Source: [Borrelia] finlandensis (GTDB lineage Bacteria > Spirochaetota > Spirochaetia > Borreliales > Borreliaceae). From it: DNA of 64,000 nucleotides. Numbering within the stretch: the first letter of the stretch is position 1; each line of letters starts with the position of its first letter. The position numbers and the translations under genes were made by a program. The stretch covers positions 1-64,000 of the forward strand of contig NZ_ABJZ02000005.1 in assembly GCF_000181875.2 (NCBI RefSeq). Reading direction: 5' to 3'. A model generated the notes under the pieces. That model ran no database searches, had not been told where the DNA came from, and saw only the letters and a list, made by a program, of their open reading frames with translations. This document shows, piece after piece, positions 56,627 to 64,000 of this stretch.

Positions 56627-58401
56627 ATTTTACTTGTTAGCTTTGCTAAAAATTCCAACTCTCCTTCATTATCAAAACGCTCTTTTAAGGTTAAAAACAC
56701 ACATTCATGATAATCATTGATATAATTTAACTCATCTTCTGAGAGCATTTCTTTTACTATCAACTCCTTTTCAAAAGGAACAAGGGTTAAATTTTCAAAC
56801 TCTAAAAAAGCTCCAAAGTCGTTTGTAAAAGCTTGCCTTACAAAAACTAAATTCTCAATTCTTATTCCGTGACTAAATGTTCTATAAAGACCAGGCTCAA
56901 TTGAAACTACCTCAGATCCTTTAAAAAGATAACTAGAATTAGGACTAATAGAAACTGGAAGTTCATGAACATTAAGAAAAAACCCAACACCATGCCCAGT
57001 ACCATGAATAAAATTCAATTCATTTTTTAAAAGCGGTAATCTACAAATTCCATCGAGAAAAGCTCCAGAAGATCCATATGGAAACTTTAAAGAAGAAAGG
57101 CTAATGAAAGCCTTAAGAACCAAAGTATAGTCACGCTTTTCTTCATCAGAAGCATCACCTATTAAAAAAACTCTTGTAACGTCTGTCGTACCAAGTCCAA
57201 AATATGAACCCCCAGAATCAATCAAAAGAAGACCATTGGTATTTATTTTTTTACCTCTTTTGGGCTTATAATGCGGAAGAGCTCCATTTTCTCTAAAACC
57301 AACTATTGAGTCAAAGCTAGAGCTAAAAAAATCTTTATTCAATTTTCTAAAATGCAAAAGCATATCAGCAATATCTATTTCATCTAATTCAGACAATTCA
57401 ACCTTGCTAAGACTTTTAAATTTACGTAAAAATTTAATCAATGCAATAGCATCAATAACATGTGCTTCTTTCATCTTAAGAAGTTCATAATCAGTTTTTA
57501 ATGCCTTAAGACTACTTATAATACTCTCTCCCAAAATGATATTAGTCTCACCAAGAACTTTTAAAACCCTAACATTGGCATAAAATGCAACAAAAAATTT
57601 ACCTTCGTGCTTTATTTTGTCCAAAAAACAATAAAAATTGCTGTAAGACTCTATTTCAAAATTTTCCATTTCAAGTGCTTCTTTAACGCCTGAATCAAGT
57701 TTTTTTATATCAACAAAAAGAACGTTTTTTCGATTTTTATTCCTAGATATTAAAAGAAACGAATAAAACAGTGCTGATTCTTTAACATCTGACCCTCTTA
57801 AATTCAGTACCCAAGCAATCTCATCAAGAGCAGTAATAACATAAAAATCTGCCAAATTCTTTTCTAAAATTAAATAAATAGATTTGATTTTTTCAGCTCT
57901 TTTATTATTCTTCTCAGCATCAGCCAATTCAAATACATGGCTAAACTCAAGCTGAAGCCTAGATTTCCAAATTAAATCAATTAGATCTTGATTTAAAGCC
58001 TTGATATGTGTATTTTTGCATTTTTCAGACAACTCTTTATAAAACTTTATACTAATCTCATCTGAATAAATTCCAAGCTTTGATTCTTGAAGATTCAAAT
58101 TTATATACGTAAAAATATCAGGAGATCCTTTTACTCCAAGCTTTATTAATGCAACCTCAGTTCCCTTAAGCTCTTGCTCGGCCTGTAAAAAATACCTACC
58201 ATCTGTAAAAAGAACAGCTTTTGATAATGTTATAATTACCGTACCAAAGCTACCAGAAAAACCTGTAATAAACTTACGAGTGCTATACCTTTCATGAGAA
58301 TATTCACTAAAATGAGGATCGTAGCCTGCTACTAAATAAGCATCAACTCCATTATCCCTCATATGATCTCTAAGTAAAGCTAATCTTTTATTAATATCCA
58401 A
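56623..58401 (-). CDS. pepP: Xaa-Pro aminopeptidase (M24 family)
   Basis: 592 aa, the long three-domain form: two creatinase-like N-terminal domains and a pita-bread catalytic domain. Metal ligands: LLIDSGGSYFGLGTTDVTR (two Asp), FIHGTGHGVGF (His), SIEPGLY (Glu) and GIRIENL (Glu). It cleaves N-terminal residues before proline. The start is TTG 58401 with GGGG 6 nt upstream. It heads pepP-trxlike-def-fmt-PASTA. Confidence 0.92.
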   Translation of the reverse strand: MDINKRLALLRDHMRDNGVDAYLVAGYDPHFSEYSHERYSTRKFITGFSGSFGTVIITLSKAVLFTDGRYFLQAEQELKGTEVALIKLGVKGSPDIFTYINLNLQESKLGIYSDEISIKFYKELSEKCKNTHIKALNQDLIDLIWKSRLQLEFSHVFELADAEKNNKRAEKIKSIYLILEKNLADFYVITALDEIAWVLNLRGSDVKESALFYSFLLISRNKNRKNVLFVDIKKLDSGVKEALEMENFEIESYSNFYCFLDKIKHEGKFFVAFYANVRVLKVLGETNIILGESIISSLKALKTDYELLKMKEAHVIDAIALIKFLRKFKSLSKVELSELDEIDIADMLLHFRKLNKDFFSSSFDSIVGFRENGALPHYKPKRGKKINTNGLLLIDSGGSYFGLGTTDVTRVFLIGDASDEEKRDYTLVLKAFISLSSLKFPYGSSGAFLDGICRLPLLKNELNFIHGTGHGVGFFLNVHELPVSISPNSSYLFKGSEVVSIEPGLYRTFSHGIRIENLVFVRQAFTNDFGAFLEFENLTLVPFEKELIVKEMLSEDELNYINDYHECVFLTLKERFDNEGELEFLAKLTSKI

Positions 58402-58454
58402 AAAAATCCCCTTTATACAACCTTACTAATATTAGTATACCAAATAATTATCAA

Positions 58455-58483
58455 TTTAAAAAAAAAAATTTATTTGATATAAT
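58455..58483 (+). promoter_or_regulatory. Promoter of the Cof-type phosphatase gene
   Basis: TTTAAA (58455-58460), a 17-bp spacer, and a perfect TATAAT (58478-58483). AAAGGA precedes the ATG at 58516 by 6-7 nt. It probably drives the plus-strand genes to the window end. Confidence 0.5.
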
Positions 58484-58515
58484 TTAGCTTAAAATTAACT
58501 CCTAAAGGATAAAAC

Positions 58516-59397
58516 ATGAAAAATATTAAAGCGGTTGCCTCTGATCTTGATGGCACTCTTTTACTATCAAAAAGCTATATTGGAGCCTTTACAGAACTTG
58601 TAATTAAAAAATTAACAAAAGAAAAAAAGAAATTCATAATAGCAACAGGAAGAAGTAAAAATGAAATCATTCAAATTGCAAAAAAAACAGATCAACTGCA
58701 AGTTTCATTTTTTATTACATTAAACGGAGCAAAAGTTTACAATCAAGAATGGAAATTAATAAAAAGTCATAATTTATCTGCTGAAGTGGTAAAGAAGATT
58801 TTAAATTTAAGAGACGAGAAATTTAGCCACATACCTCATTTTTTACATAAAGCAGATCAAAACGACGACCAATTAAATATTGACATCAAGACTAAAATTG
58901 CAATTGATCAATGTAAAAAATTGCAAAAAGAATCCAATGTCTTCAGACATGAAATAATCAGCCCAATCAATAAAATTCAAGAAATTAAAGACTTTAACGA
59001 GCTTAAAAATTTTGAAAATGTTGCAAAAATAATACTAGCTGGCAGAGAAGAAAGCCTAATAGAATATGAAGCAATGATTTTAGAGAAATATAAAGGAGAA
59101 ATAAATGCATACCTTTCTACCCCAAATTCACTAGAAATTGTAGATCATAAAGTCTCCAAAGGTAATGCATTAAAAGAGGTTCTTAAAACTATAAATATTG
59201 ATTTAAGCGAAACCATAGCTTTTGGAGATGGATTTAATGACACTGATATGCTAGAAAATGTTAAAAAGGGATTACTAATGGGAAATGCAAATTATAGATT
59301 AAAAGCAATGCTTCCTTACTTAGAAGTAATAGGAACAAATGATGAAGAAGCTGTTGCAAACTACATTAATGAGAATGTCTTAGAAGAACCTATTTAG
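58516..59397 (+). CDS. Cof-type HAD sugar-phosphate phosphatase
   Basis: 293 aa. Motif I AVASDLDGTLL (Asp near residues 10 and 12), motif II FIIATGRS, the Cof cap (type C2B, about 85-200), and motifs III/IV in HKVSKGNALKEVL and IAFGDGFNDTDML. It is the usual Cof/YbjI group that dephosphorylates sugar phosphates; exact substrate is unknown. It is first in a plus-strand operon and lies 9 bp before the aminopeptidase gene. Confidence 0.9.
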   Translation: MKNIKAVASDLDGTLLLSKSYIGAFTELVIKKLTKEKKKFIIATGRSKNEIIQIAKKTDQLQVSFFITLNGAKVYNQEWKLIKSHNLSAEVVKKILNLRDEKFSHIPHFLHKADQNDDQLNIDIKTKIAIDQCKKLQKESNVFRHEIISPINKIQEIKDFNELKNFENVAKIILAGREESLIEYEAMILEKYKGEINAYLSTPNSLEIVDHKVSKGNALKEVLKTINIDLSETIAFGDGFNDTDMLENVKKGLLMGNANYRLKAMLPYLEVIGTNDEEAVANYINENVLEEPI

Positions 59398-59406
59398 GAG
59401 GAATAA

Positions 59407-60645
59407 ATGGAGAAAGATTTAATAAAATATGCAGAGCTTATAATTTTAAAGGGAATTAATTTACAAAAAAATCAATGTGTTTTAATTCAAGGTTCAATCG
59501 ACAATTATAATTTTTTGAAAATATTATCAAAAAAAGCTTATGAACACGGGGCTAAGTATGTCAAACTAAACATTAAAGACATTGATATTTTAAAATCAAG
59601 ACTAAAATTTTCACAAGAAGAAAGCTTGAAATTTATTCCAAATGCAGAAAAAAGCTTTTTAGAAGAAATGGTTCAAGATAAATGGGCAAGAATAAACATC
59701 GATGATACAGAAAATTTTGAAGACTTAAAAGAAAGCATTGGTCAAAAAATGTCAATTTATCAAAAAGCTTTAAATTTGGCAAGCAAAACCTTGTCACAAG
59801 CAATAATGAGCAACGAAATAGCCTGGTGCGTTGTTTGTGCACCAGGTCCAAAATGGGCTTCCAAAGTTTTAAATAAAAAAGAAGGAAGTCAAACTTTAGA
59901 AGAATTTTTTAAAATACAAAAAAAAATATTATTACTCGACAGCGAAAATCCAATAGAAAGTTGGGAATCCCATGGGGAAAAACTTCACAAAAGATGCAAA
60001 ATATTAAATGAACTTAACCTAAAAAAGGTAATTTTTAAAACCGAAAAAACAAACTTGGAAGTATATCTGCTTGAAACTTCCCTATGGACAGGTGGAAGCG
60101 AAAAAATCAAAGGAACAGAAATAGAATTCAATGCCAATATGCCAACAGAAGAAGTTTTTACAACTCCAAACTATAAAAAAACAAAAGGCATTGTGTACGC
60201 CACCCGCCCTGTAATGGTCCTTGAGACACTAATATATGGAATGTGGTTAAAATTCGAAAATGGAAAAGTTGTTGACTTTGGCTGTGATGATGAGAAGCAA
60301 AAAGAAATATTAAAATCACACATTGAAACCGACATTCAAGCAAAATATATAGGAGAAGTAGCATTAGTTGACAGCAGCTCCCCTATTTATCAAAGCAATC
60401 TTATTTTTTACAGCACATTATATGATGAGAATGCAAGTTGCCACATAGCACTAGGAGCTGCATATCCATCTTGTTTAAGCAATGAAGAAGATTTAAAGAC
60501 CGATGCCGATAAGCTAACTTACGGATGTAACGTTTCATTGATACATACAGATTTAATGATTGGAAGCGATGACTTAAATGTCATTGGTGTAGACAAAAAT
60601 GGAAAAGAGTACACAATAATAAAAGCTGGTAAATTCGCAATATAA
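59407..60645 (+). CDS. M29 family aminopeptidase (AmpS/PepS type)
   Basis: 412 aa. Family features: an N-terminal substrate-handling domain, NEIAWCVVCAPGPKWA, EIEFNANMPTEEVFTTP (Glu metal ligand), HIALGAAYPSCLS (with the His ligand) and SLIHTDLMIGSDDLNV (His/Asp ligands). It releases N-terminal amino acids in the cytoplasm, useful for an amino-acid auxotroph. GGAGG just before the ATG. B31 annotation calls this aminopeptidase II. Confidence 0.92.
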   Translation: MEKDLIKYAELIILKGINLQKNQCVLIQGSIDNYNFLKILSKKAYEHGAKYVKLNIKDIDILKSRLKFSQEESLKFIPNAEKSFLEEMVQDKWARINIDDTENFEDLKESIGQKMSIYQKALNLASKTLSQAIMSNEIAWCVVCAPGPKWASKVLNKKEGSQTLEEFFKIQKKILLLDSENPIESWESHGEKLHKRCKILNELNLKKVIFKTEKTNLEVYLLETSLWTGGSEKIKGTEIEFNANMPTEEVFTTPNYKKTKGIVYATRPVMVLETLIYGMWLKFENGKVVDFGCDDEKQKEILKSHIETDIQAKYIGEVALVDSSSPIYQSNLIFYSTLYDENASCHIALGAAYPSCLSNEEDLKTDADKLTYGCNVSLIHTDLMIGSDDLNVIGVDKNGKEYTIIKAGKFAI

Positions 60646-60659
60646 AAGGAGGCTTAATA

Positions 60660-61121
60660 ATGATAGGGGCATTGCTTACCAATGATCTTTTTTTGTCTTG
60701 TCTTGTATCAGGAATTTCTGCTCAAGTGATTAAATATGGTATCCAAACTGTAAAAACAAGAAAGTTAAAACTAACTCCAGTACATCTTTTAAAAAAAATT
60801 TTTCTAGAAACAGGAGGCATGCCAAGTAGTCATTCATCAACAGTCACCGCTCTTTCAACCTCAATTGCACTAACTGAAGGAATAGATACAAATTTTATAA
60901 TAGCTCTTGCATTTGCCCTTATTACAATAAGAGATTCTTTCGGCGTAAGATATATGTCTGGAGTTCAAGCAGAATATTTAAATGCATTATCAGAAAAATT
61001 AAAAAAAGAAATAAAAATTGACACAACAAAAATAAAAGTGGTCAAGGGACACAAAAAGAAAGAGGTTCTAACGGGTATAATAATAGGAATAGTCTCTGCG
61101 TATATTGTGTGCTATTTTTAG
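60660..61121 (+). CDS. DUF212 / YuiD-like membrane protein (acid-phosphatase-like)
   Basis: 153 aa. About four membrane segments. Family motifs: VIKYGIQTVKTRKL, ETGGMPSSHSSTVTAL (about residues 50-65) and ITIRDSFGVRYMSG. These resemble the PAP2/VanZ acid-phosphatase signature, with the His and Arg/Asp in place, so a lipid-phosphate phosphatase role is possible. The GGAGG lies 8 nt before the ATG and 14 bp after the aminopeptidase. Confidence 0.85.
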   Translation: MIGALLTNDLFLSCLVSGISAQVIKYGIQTVKTRKLKLTPVHLLKKIFLETGGMPSSHSSTVTALSTSIALTEGIDTNFIIALAFALITIRDSFGVRYMSGVQAEYLNALSEKLKKEIKIDTTKIKVVKGHKKKEVLTGIIIGIVSAYIVCYF

Positions 61122-61136
61122 CATAGGAAAAAATAA

Positions 61137-62609
61137 ATGGTGCGTTTTTTAGGTTTTTTATATTTAATTACAACAATACCACTTATCAATTCCTGCGATG
61201 CAGCTCAATTTGGAGACTACAAACCTTTATACTTTGAAAATGAAAATGATCTAAAAACTGCCAATGAATATATAAATTCACTAGGATACAAAACAATCTC
61301 AGAATACACAACAAAAATTGACATTTTAGACTTTCCCGAAAATAAAGAAATCACAATAAATGAGATAAACAAACTTAACAATCTTGACCTGAGAAAAAGC
61401 ATATTTTTAAAAAAGCTCTCCAATCTTTTCAACATAGAGCACAAAAAACTTCTTTATGTTGAAAACAGGTTCAAAAGTATAAATTTTAAAAACCTAAAAA
61501 AAGAACTCAATATTAATGCCGACATACATTCTCTTGACTACAAAACAAAAATCAATTTTATTTCAAGCATAATATTTCTAATCATAATAATTTTATTAAT
61601 TTTTTTAGACCCAACAAATTCTATATTTACTTTAATTTTTCTATTAATTTCATCTCTTACTTTTATGATAAGCAAAGAAATAATGTATTTTTATCCATTT
61701 ACAGTTCTCTCTTATTTGTTATTTTCAATAATCAGTAATTTTAACAAAAATTACAATAAAATATATTTAAAAGAAATAAATTTTTTAACACTAATGACAA
61801 AAATAAAACACTTACTATTTTTATTTATATTCACAGCTCTATATTTCATTACAATCACAACCTTTTTTACTACAAATATTGATCCCACTTTTATTGCATT
61901 TGTCGCAATACCAACCCTTTGCATTTTCTTAATTTTCAGCTGGATAAAAACAGAAAGCAATTTTAAAGGCACTTTCTTATTCCCAATTGAGATTAAAGAG
62001 AAAAAAATAGAAGGAAAAAAAGCTTTAAAATCAAAAATAGCAATACATTTACTGCTATTTACACTCTCATTAATTCCTTTTGCTTATTCAAGCTATATGC
62101 TAAATTCTTATGAAAACATTAACTACCTTTACAGCAAAAAATTAAATTACTTTGATTATTTAAATCCTAATAATATTTATATAATGCTGGGATACAACAA
62201 AGACATGCCCAATATTATAGGGTACCTGTCCCACATTCTTTATCAAAACGAACTAAAATACAATATTACCGCTAAGTATGGGAAAATTCTTAAAGATATA
62301 AAAGAAAATTACTTTGAAATCAAAAACGACAAAATAGAAATTCATCCTAAAACTGTTTACGAAGTAGACAAATCATTTATTGATGAAATTCTTAAAAAAG
62401 ATCTTGCAAGTCTGTTTTTAAAAAATAAAAATCCAATCCTAATATATAAAGAAAACAAGAATAATATCAACACAGATAAAAAAAATTACAAAATACTTTT
62501 CTTTTTCTCTTTGCCCTTCTTTGTATTACTATTCCTATTTAAAGCAATAAGATTTACAATTCTTTTAAACATAAATGAAAAAACCTATAAAAAATATATT
62601 CAAGGATAA
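61137..62609 (+). CDS. Polytopic membrane protein of unknown function, next to an Rnf-like gene
   Basis: 490 aa with no family I recognise. A short N-terminal hydrophobic segment ends in NSCDAA, a possible but weak lipobox. A polar Asn/Lys/Leu-rich extracytoplasmic domain (about 25-140) follows, then six or so membrane helices (about 142-163, 166-184, 186-204, 224-246, 250-270 and 300-322), another polar domain (about 325-450) and a last helix near 460-478. It is 15 bp after the DUF212 gene and 7 bp before the RnfC/NqrA-like gene, so a joint function in membrane electron or ion transport is possible, not shown. Confidence 0.6.
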   Translation: MVRFLGFLYLITTIPLINSCDAAQFGDYKPLYFENENDLKTANEYINSLGYKTISEYTTKIDILDFPENKEITINEINKLNNLDLRKSIFLKKLSNLFNIEHKKLLYVENRFKSINFKNLKKELNINADIHSLDYKTKINFISSIIFLIIIILLIFLDPTNSIFTLIFLLISSLTFMISKEIMYFYPFTVLSYLLFSIISNFNKNYNKIYLKEINFLTLMTKIKHLLFLFIFTALYFITITTFFTTNIDPTFIAFVAIPTLCIFLIFSWIKTESNFKGTFLFPIEIKEKKIEGKKALKSKIAIHLLLFTLSLIPFAYSSYMLNSYENINYLYSKKLNYFDYLNPNNIYIMLGYNKDMPNIIGYLSHILYQNELKYNITAKYGKILKDIKENYFEIKNDKIEIHPKTVYEVDKSFIDEILKKDLASLFLKNKNPILIYKENKNNINTDKKNYKILFFFSLPFFVLLFLFKAIRFTILLNINEKTYKKYIQG

Positions 62610-62616
62610 ATAGCTA

Positions 62617-64000
62617 ATGCTAGACTTAGAAAAAGTAAAAACAATTTTAAAAAAATACAATAAATACGAAATGAACATTAACGAGATTCAAATACCTGAG
62701 TATGCCCTAATACCCCTTGAAACAGAAAATTCAAAATCCATAATATACATAATTGAAAAACAAAAAATAGAAGAAAATCAAATTTTATCCAAAAACTCAA
62801 ACATAGAGCTATACACATATTCTCCAATATCTGGAATAGTAGAAAAAATATACACAGCCAATTTTCCAGATGGAAAAAATTTAAAATCAGCATTAATCAA
62901 ATTTCAAGGAAAAATAAAAACTGAAAAAACACCAATTGAAGAAGGAGCCTCAAGAGAAAAAACCTTGGAAAAATTAATTCAACTGGGAATTCCTTGGTTT
63001 AACGAAAATTCTTTATTTCAATTCATAAACAAATGTAAAAAAATAGACAAAATGATTTTATTAACAAACGGAAAAGATGCATTTACAAATATTTCAGAAG
63101 CACTGATGGCAGAAAAATTAGAAGAAATTTTTTCAGGATTCCAAATAATCGACAAAATATTCAAATTCAAAGAAATAATAATAATATCAAATAAAGACAA
63201 ACTTAAAAAAGAATTTGAAAAATTGAGTATTTTTAAAAACAGAAAAATAAAAATTAAATCTTTAGAAAATGCATATCCTTATACAAATCACGAAATGATA
63301 ATGCACTTTTTATACAATAATAAAAATACAAAAGATGATATAAACCCCCACAATAATATTTTATTAGCAAATATTGAAGATCTATACAATGCAAATCTTG
63401 TTATAAAAAATAACAACCCTTATAAAGAAAAATTTGTGGCTATAAATGGAAATAAAAAAATAAAAAGTAGAATGCTGAAAGTAAAAATTGGAACCTCTTT
63501 CAGCCAGATAATAAATGAGAAAATTGATACAAAAAAATATGAAATTTTTTTAAACAACCCAGCCAATAAAATAAAAATCAATACATTAAACATACCGATA
63601 ACAAGAGATATTTATAGCCTCACCATATTAAAGAAAAAGTCAATATACGACAAAATTAAAGCATTGTTTATATCAAGCTTTGCACCATTGCAAATGGAAA
63701 ATATTATTTTTTCATTCTTAAAGAATGAAAAAATAATTAATAGCAGCAAATTAAAAATATTTAATTATACAGACAAAGAAGTAGAAGAAGAAATACATAA
63801 GGTTCAAAAAGAAATTAAAAGCAAAATTCTAAATGAAAGCCTAACAAATGAAGTAATATACACTGAAAACAATTTAAAAGACATATACTTTGCTATCATA
63901 CTATCACTATCACCTAGCCTGATATTTTCTTTCCTAAATAACACAAAATTCATGACAGACACCTTGCTGTTAATATTTATTAGTGTGGTAATTTATATAC
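62617..64000 (+). CDS. RnfC/NqrA-like protein leading into an RnfD/NqrB-like membrane region (3' end beyond the window)
   Basis: The ATG at 62617 follows AAGGA; the frame is open to the end of the window (461 codons visible). Residues 20-90 match the RnfC N-terminal sandwich (IPEYALIPLET and YTYSPISGIVEKIYTA). About 115-290 match its flavin/nucleotide core (LIQLGIPWF, LENAYPYTNHEMIMHFL and LLANIEDLYNANLVIKNNNP, then FVAINGNKKIK). The RnfC tail with two CxxCxxC clusters is absent; the only Cys is Cys136, in NKCKK. Instead, after about residue 420 a membrane segment begins (DIYFAIILSLSPSLIFSFL), like helix 1 of RnfD/NqrB. This suggests a C-D fusion without Fe-S. Confidence 0.75.
   Translation, partial: MLDLEKVKTILKKYNKYEMNINEIQIPEYALIPLETENSKSIIYIIEKQKIEENQILSKNSNIELYTYSPISGIVEKIYTANFPDGKNLKSALIKFQGKIKTEKTPIEEGASREKTLEKLIQLGIPWFNENSLFQFINKCKKIDKMILLTNGKDAFTNISEALMAEKLEEIFSGFQIIDKIFKFKEIIIISNKDKLKKEFEKLSIFKNRKIKIKSLENAYPYTNHEMIMHFLYNNKNTKDDINPHNNILLANIEDLYNANLVIKNNNPYKEKFVAINGNKKIKSRMLKVKIGTSFSQIINEKIDTKKYEIFLNNPANKIKINTLNIPITRDIYSLTILKKKSIYDKIKALFISSFAPLQMENIIFSFLKNEKIINSSKLKIFNYTDKEVEEEIHKVQKEIKSKILNESLTNEVIYTENNLKDIYFAIILSLSPSLIFSFLNNTKFMTDTLLLIFISVVIYI

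Overview
The window is chromosomal DNA of a Lyme-disease spirochaete (Borreliella / Borrelia burgdorferi sensu lato). This is supported by the very AT-rich coding sequence, the P13 porin gene, a tmRNA with the tag AKNNNFTSSNLVMAA, a Pur-domain regulator (BpuR), a PPi-dependent phosphofructokinase, and a gene order that I recognise from memory as the left part of the linear chromosome (about BB_0004 to BB_0072 in strain B31). Locus numbers are used only as orientation aids. No plasmid, prophage, insertion sequence or CRISPR array was seen. This is core chromosome, tightly packed, with no gene-free stretch over 300 bp apart from a decayed queA.

Layout. 1-3.7 kb: end of a phosphohexomutase gene, then trpS, an AI-2E-family permease and a HAD phosphatase. 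3.8-10.1 kb, plus strand: c-di-AMP synthase cdaA with cdaR, acpS, a DUF2225 protein, truA, an eroded uracil-DNA-glycosylase-like protein and priA. 10.1-18.1 kb: udk, a rhodanese without its cysteine, a YitT permease, rluD, pfp, a queA pseudogene, ruvB and ruvA. 18.2-27.4 kb: a secreted beta-propeller, yebC, folD, an outer-membrane barrel candidate and a BamB-like lipoprotein, a YaiI protein, two adjacent signal-peptidase-like genes (one without catalytic residues), a PEGA/FGE-like membrane protein, smpB and p13. 27.5-36.8 kb: parC/parE, plsC, a lipoprotein, a PpiD/SurA-like chaperone, cheR and phoU. 36.8-45.4 kb: two envelope proteins, a short SMC, rnhB, bpuR, tRNA-Gly(UCC), tmRNA, two tandem YhhQ-type queuosine-precursor transporters, trmH and ung. 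45.5-58.4 kb, mostly minus: the glycolytic run gap-pgk-tpiA-secG, a TPR protein, corC/tlyC-like, ybeY, trxA, rsmE (plus), then pepP, a thioredoxin-like protein, def, fmt and a PASTA protein. 58.5-64 kb, plus: Cof phosphatase, M29 aminopeptidase, a DUF212 protein, a polytopic membrane protein, and the start of an RnfC/NqrA-like protein that runs into an RnfD-like membrane region.

How it fits together. Much of the window serves translation and its quality control (trpS, truA, rluD, trmH, rsmE, fmt, def, ybeY, tmRNA, smpB, tRNA-Gly). Other groups are replication and repair (priA, ruvAB, parCE, smc, rnhB, ung), lower glycolysis and envelope biogenesis. The most unusual signals are: (i) a dead queA in the same chromosome arm as two tandem queuosine-precursor transporters, pointing to salvage of finished queuine; (ii) an Fe-S-free RnfC/NqrA-like protein apparently fused to an RnfD/NqrB-like membrane domain; (iii) a UDG-superfamily relic without Fe-S cysteines; (iv) a signal peptidase paralogue lacking both Ser and Lys next to an intact one; (v) an 815-residue SMC with no recognisable hinge. 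Several of these are proteins that kept a fold but lost the catalytic or iron-sulfur residues, which fits the reduced, iron-sparing biology known for Borrelia.
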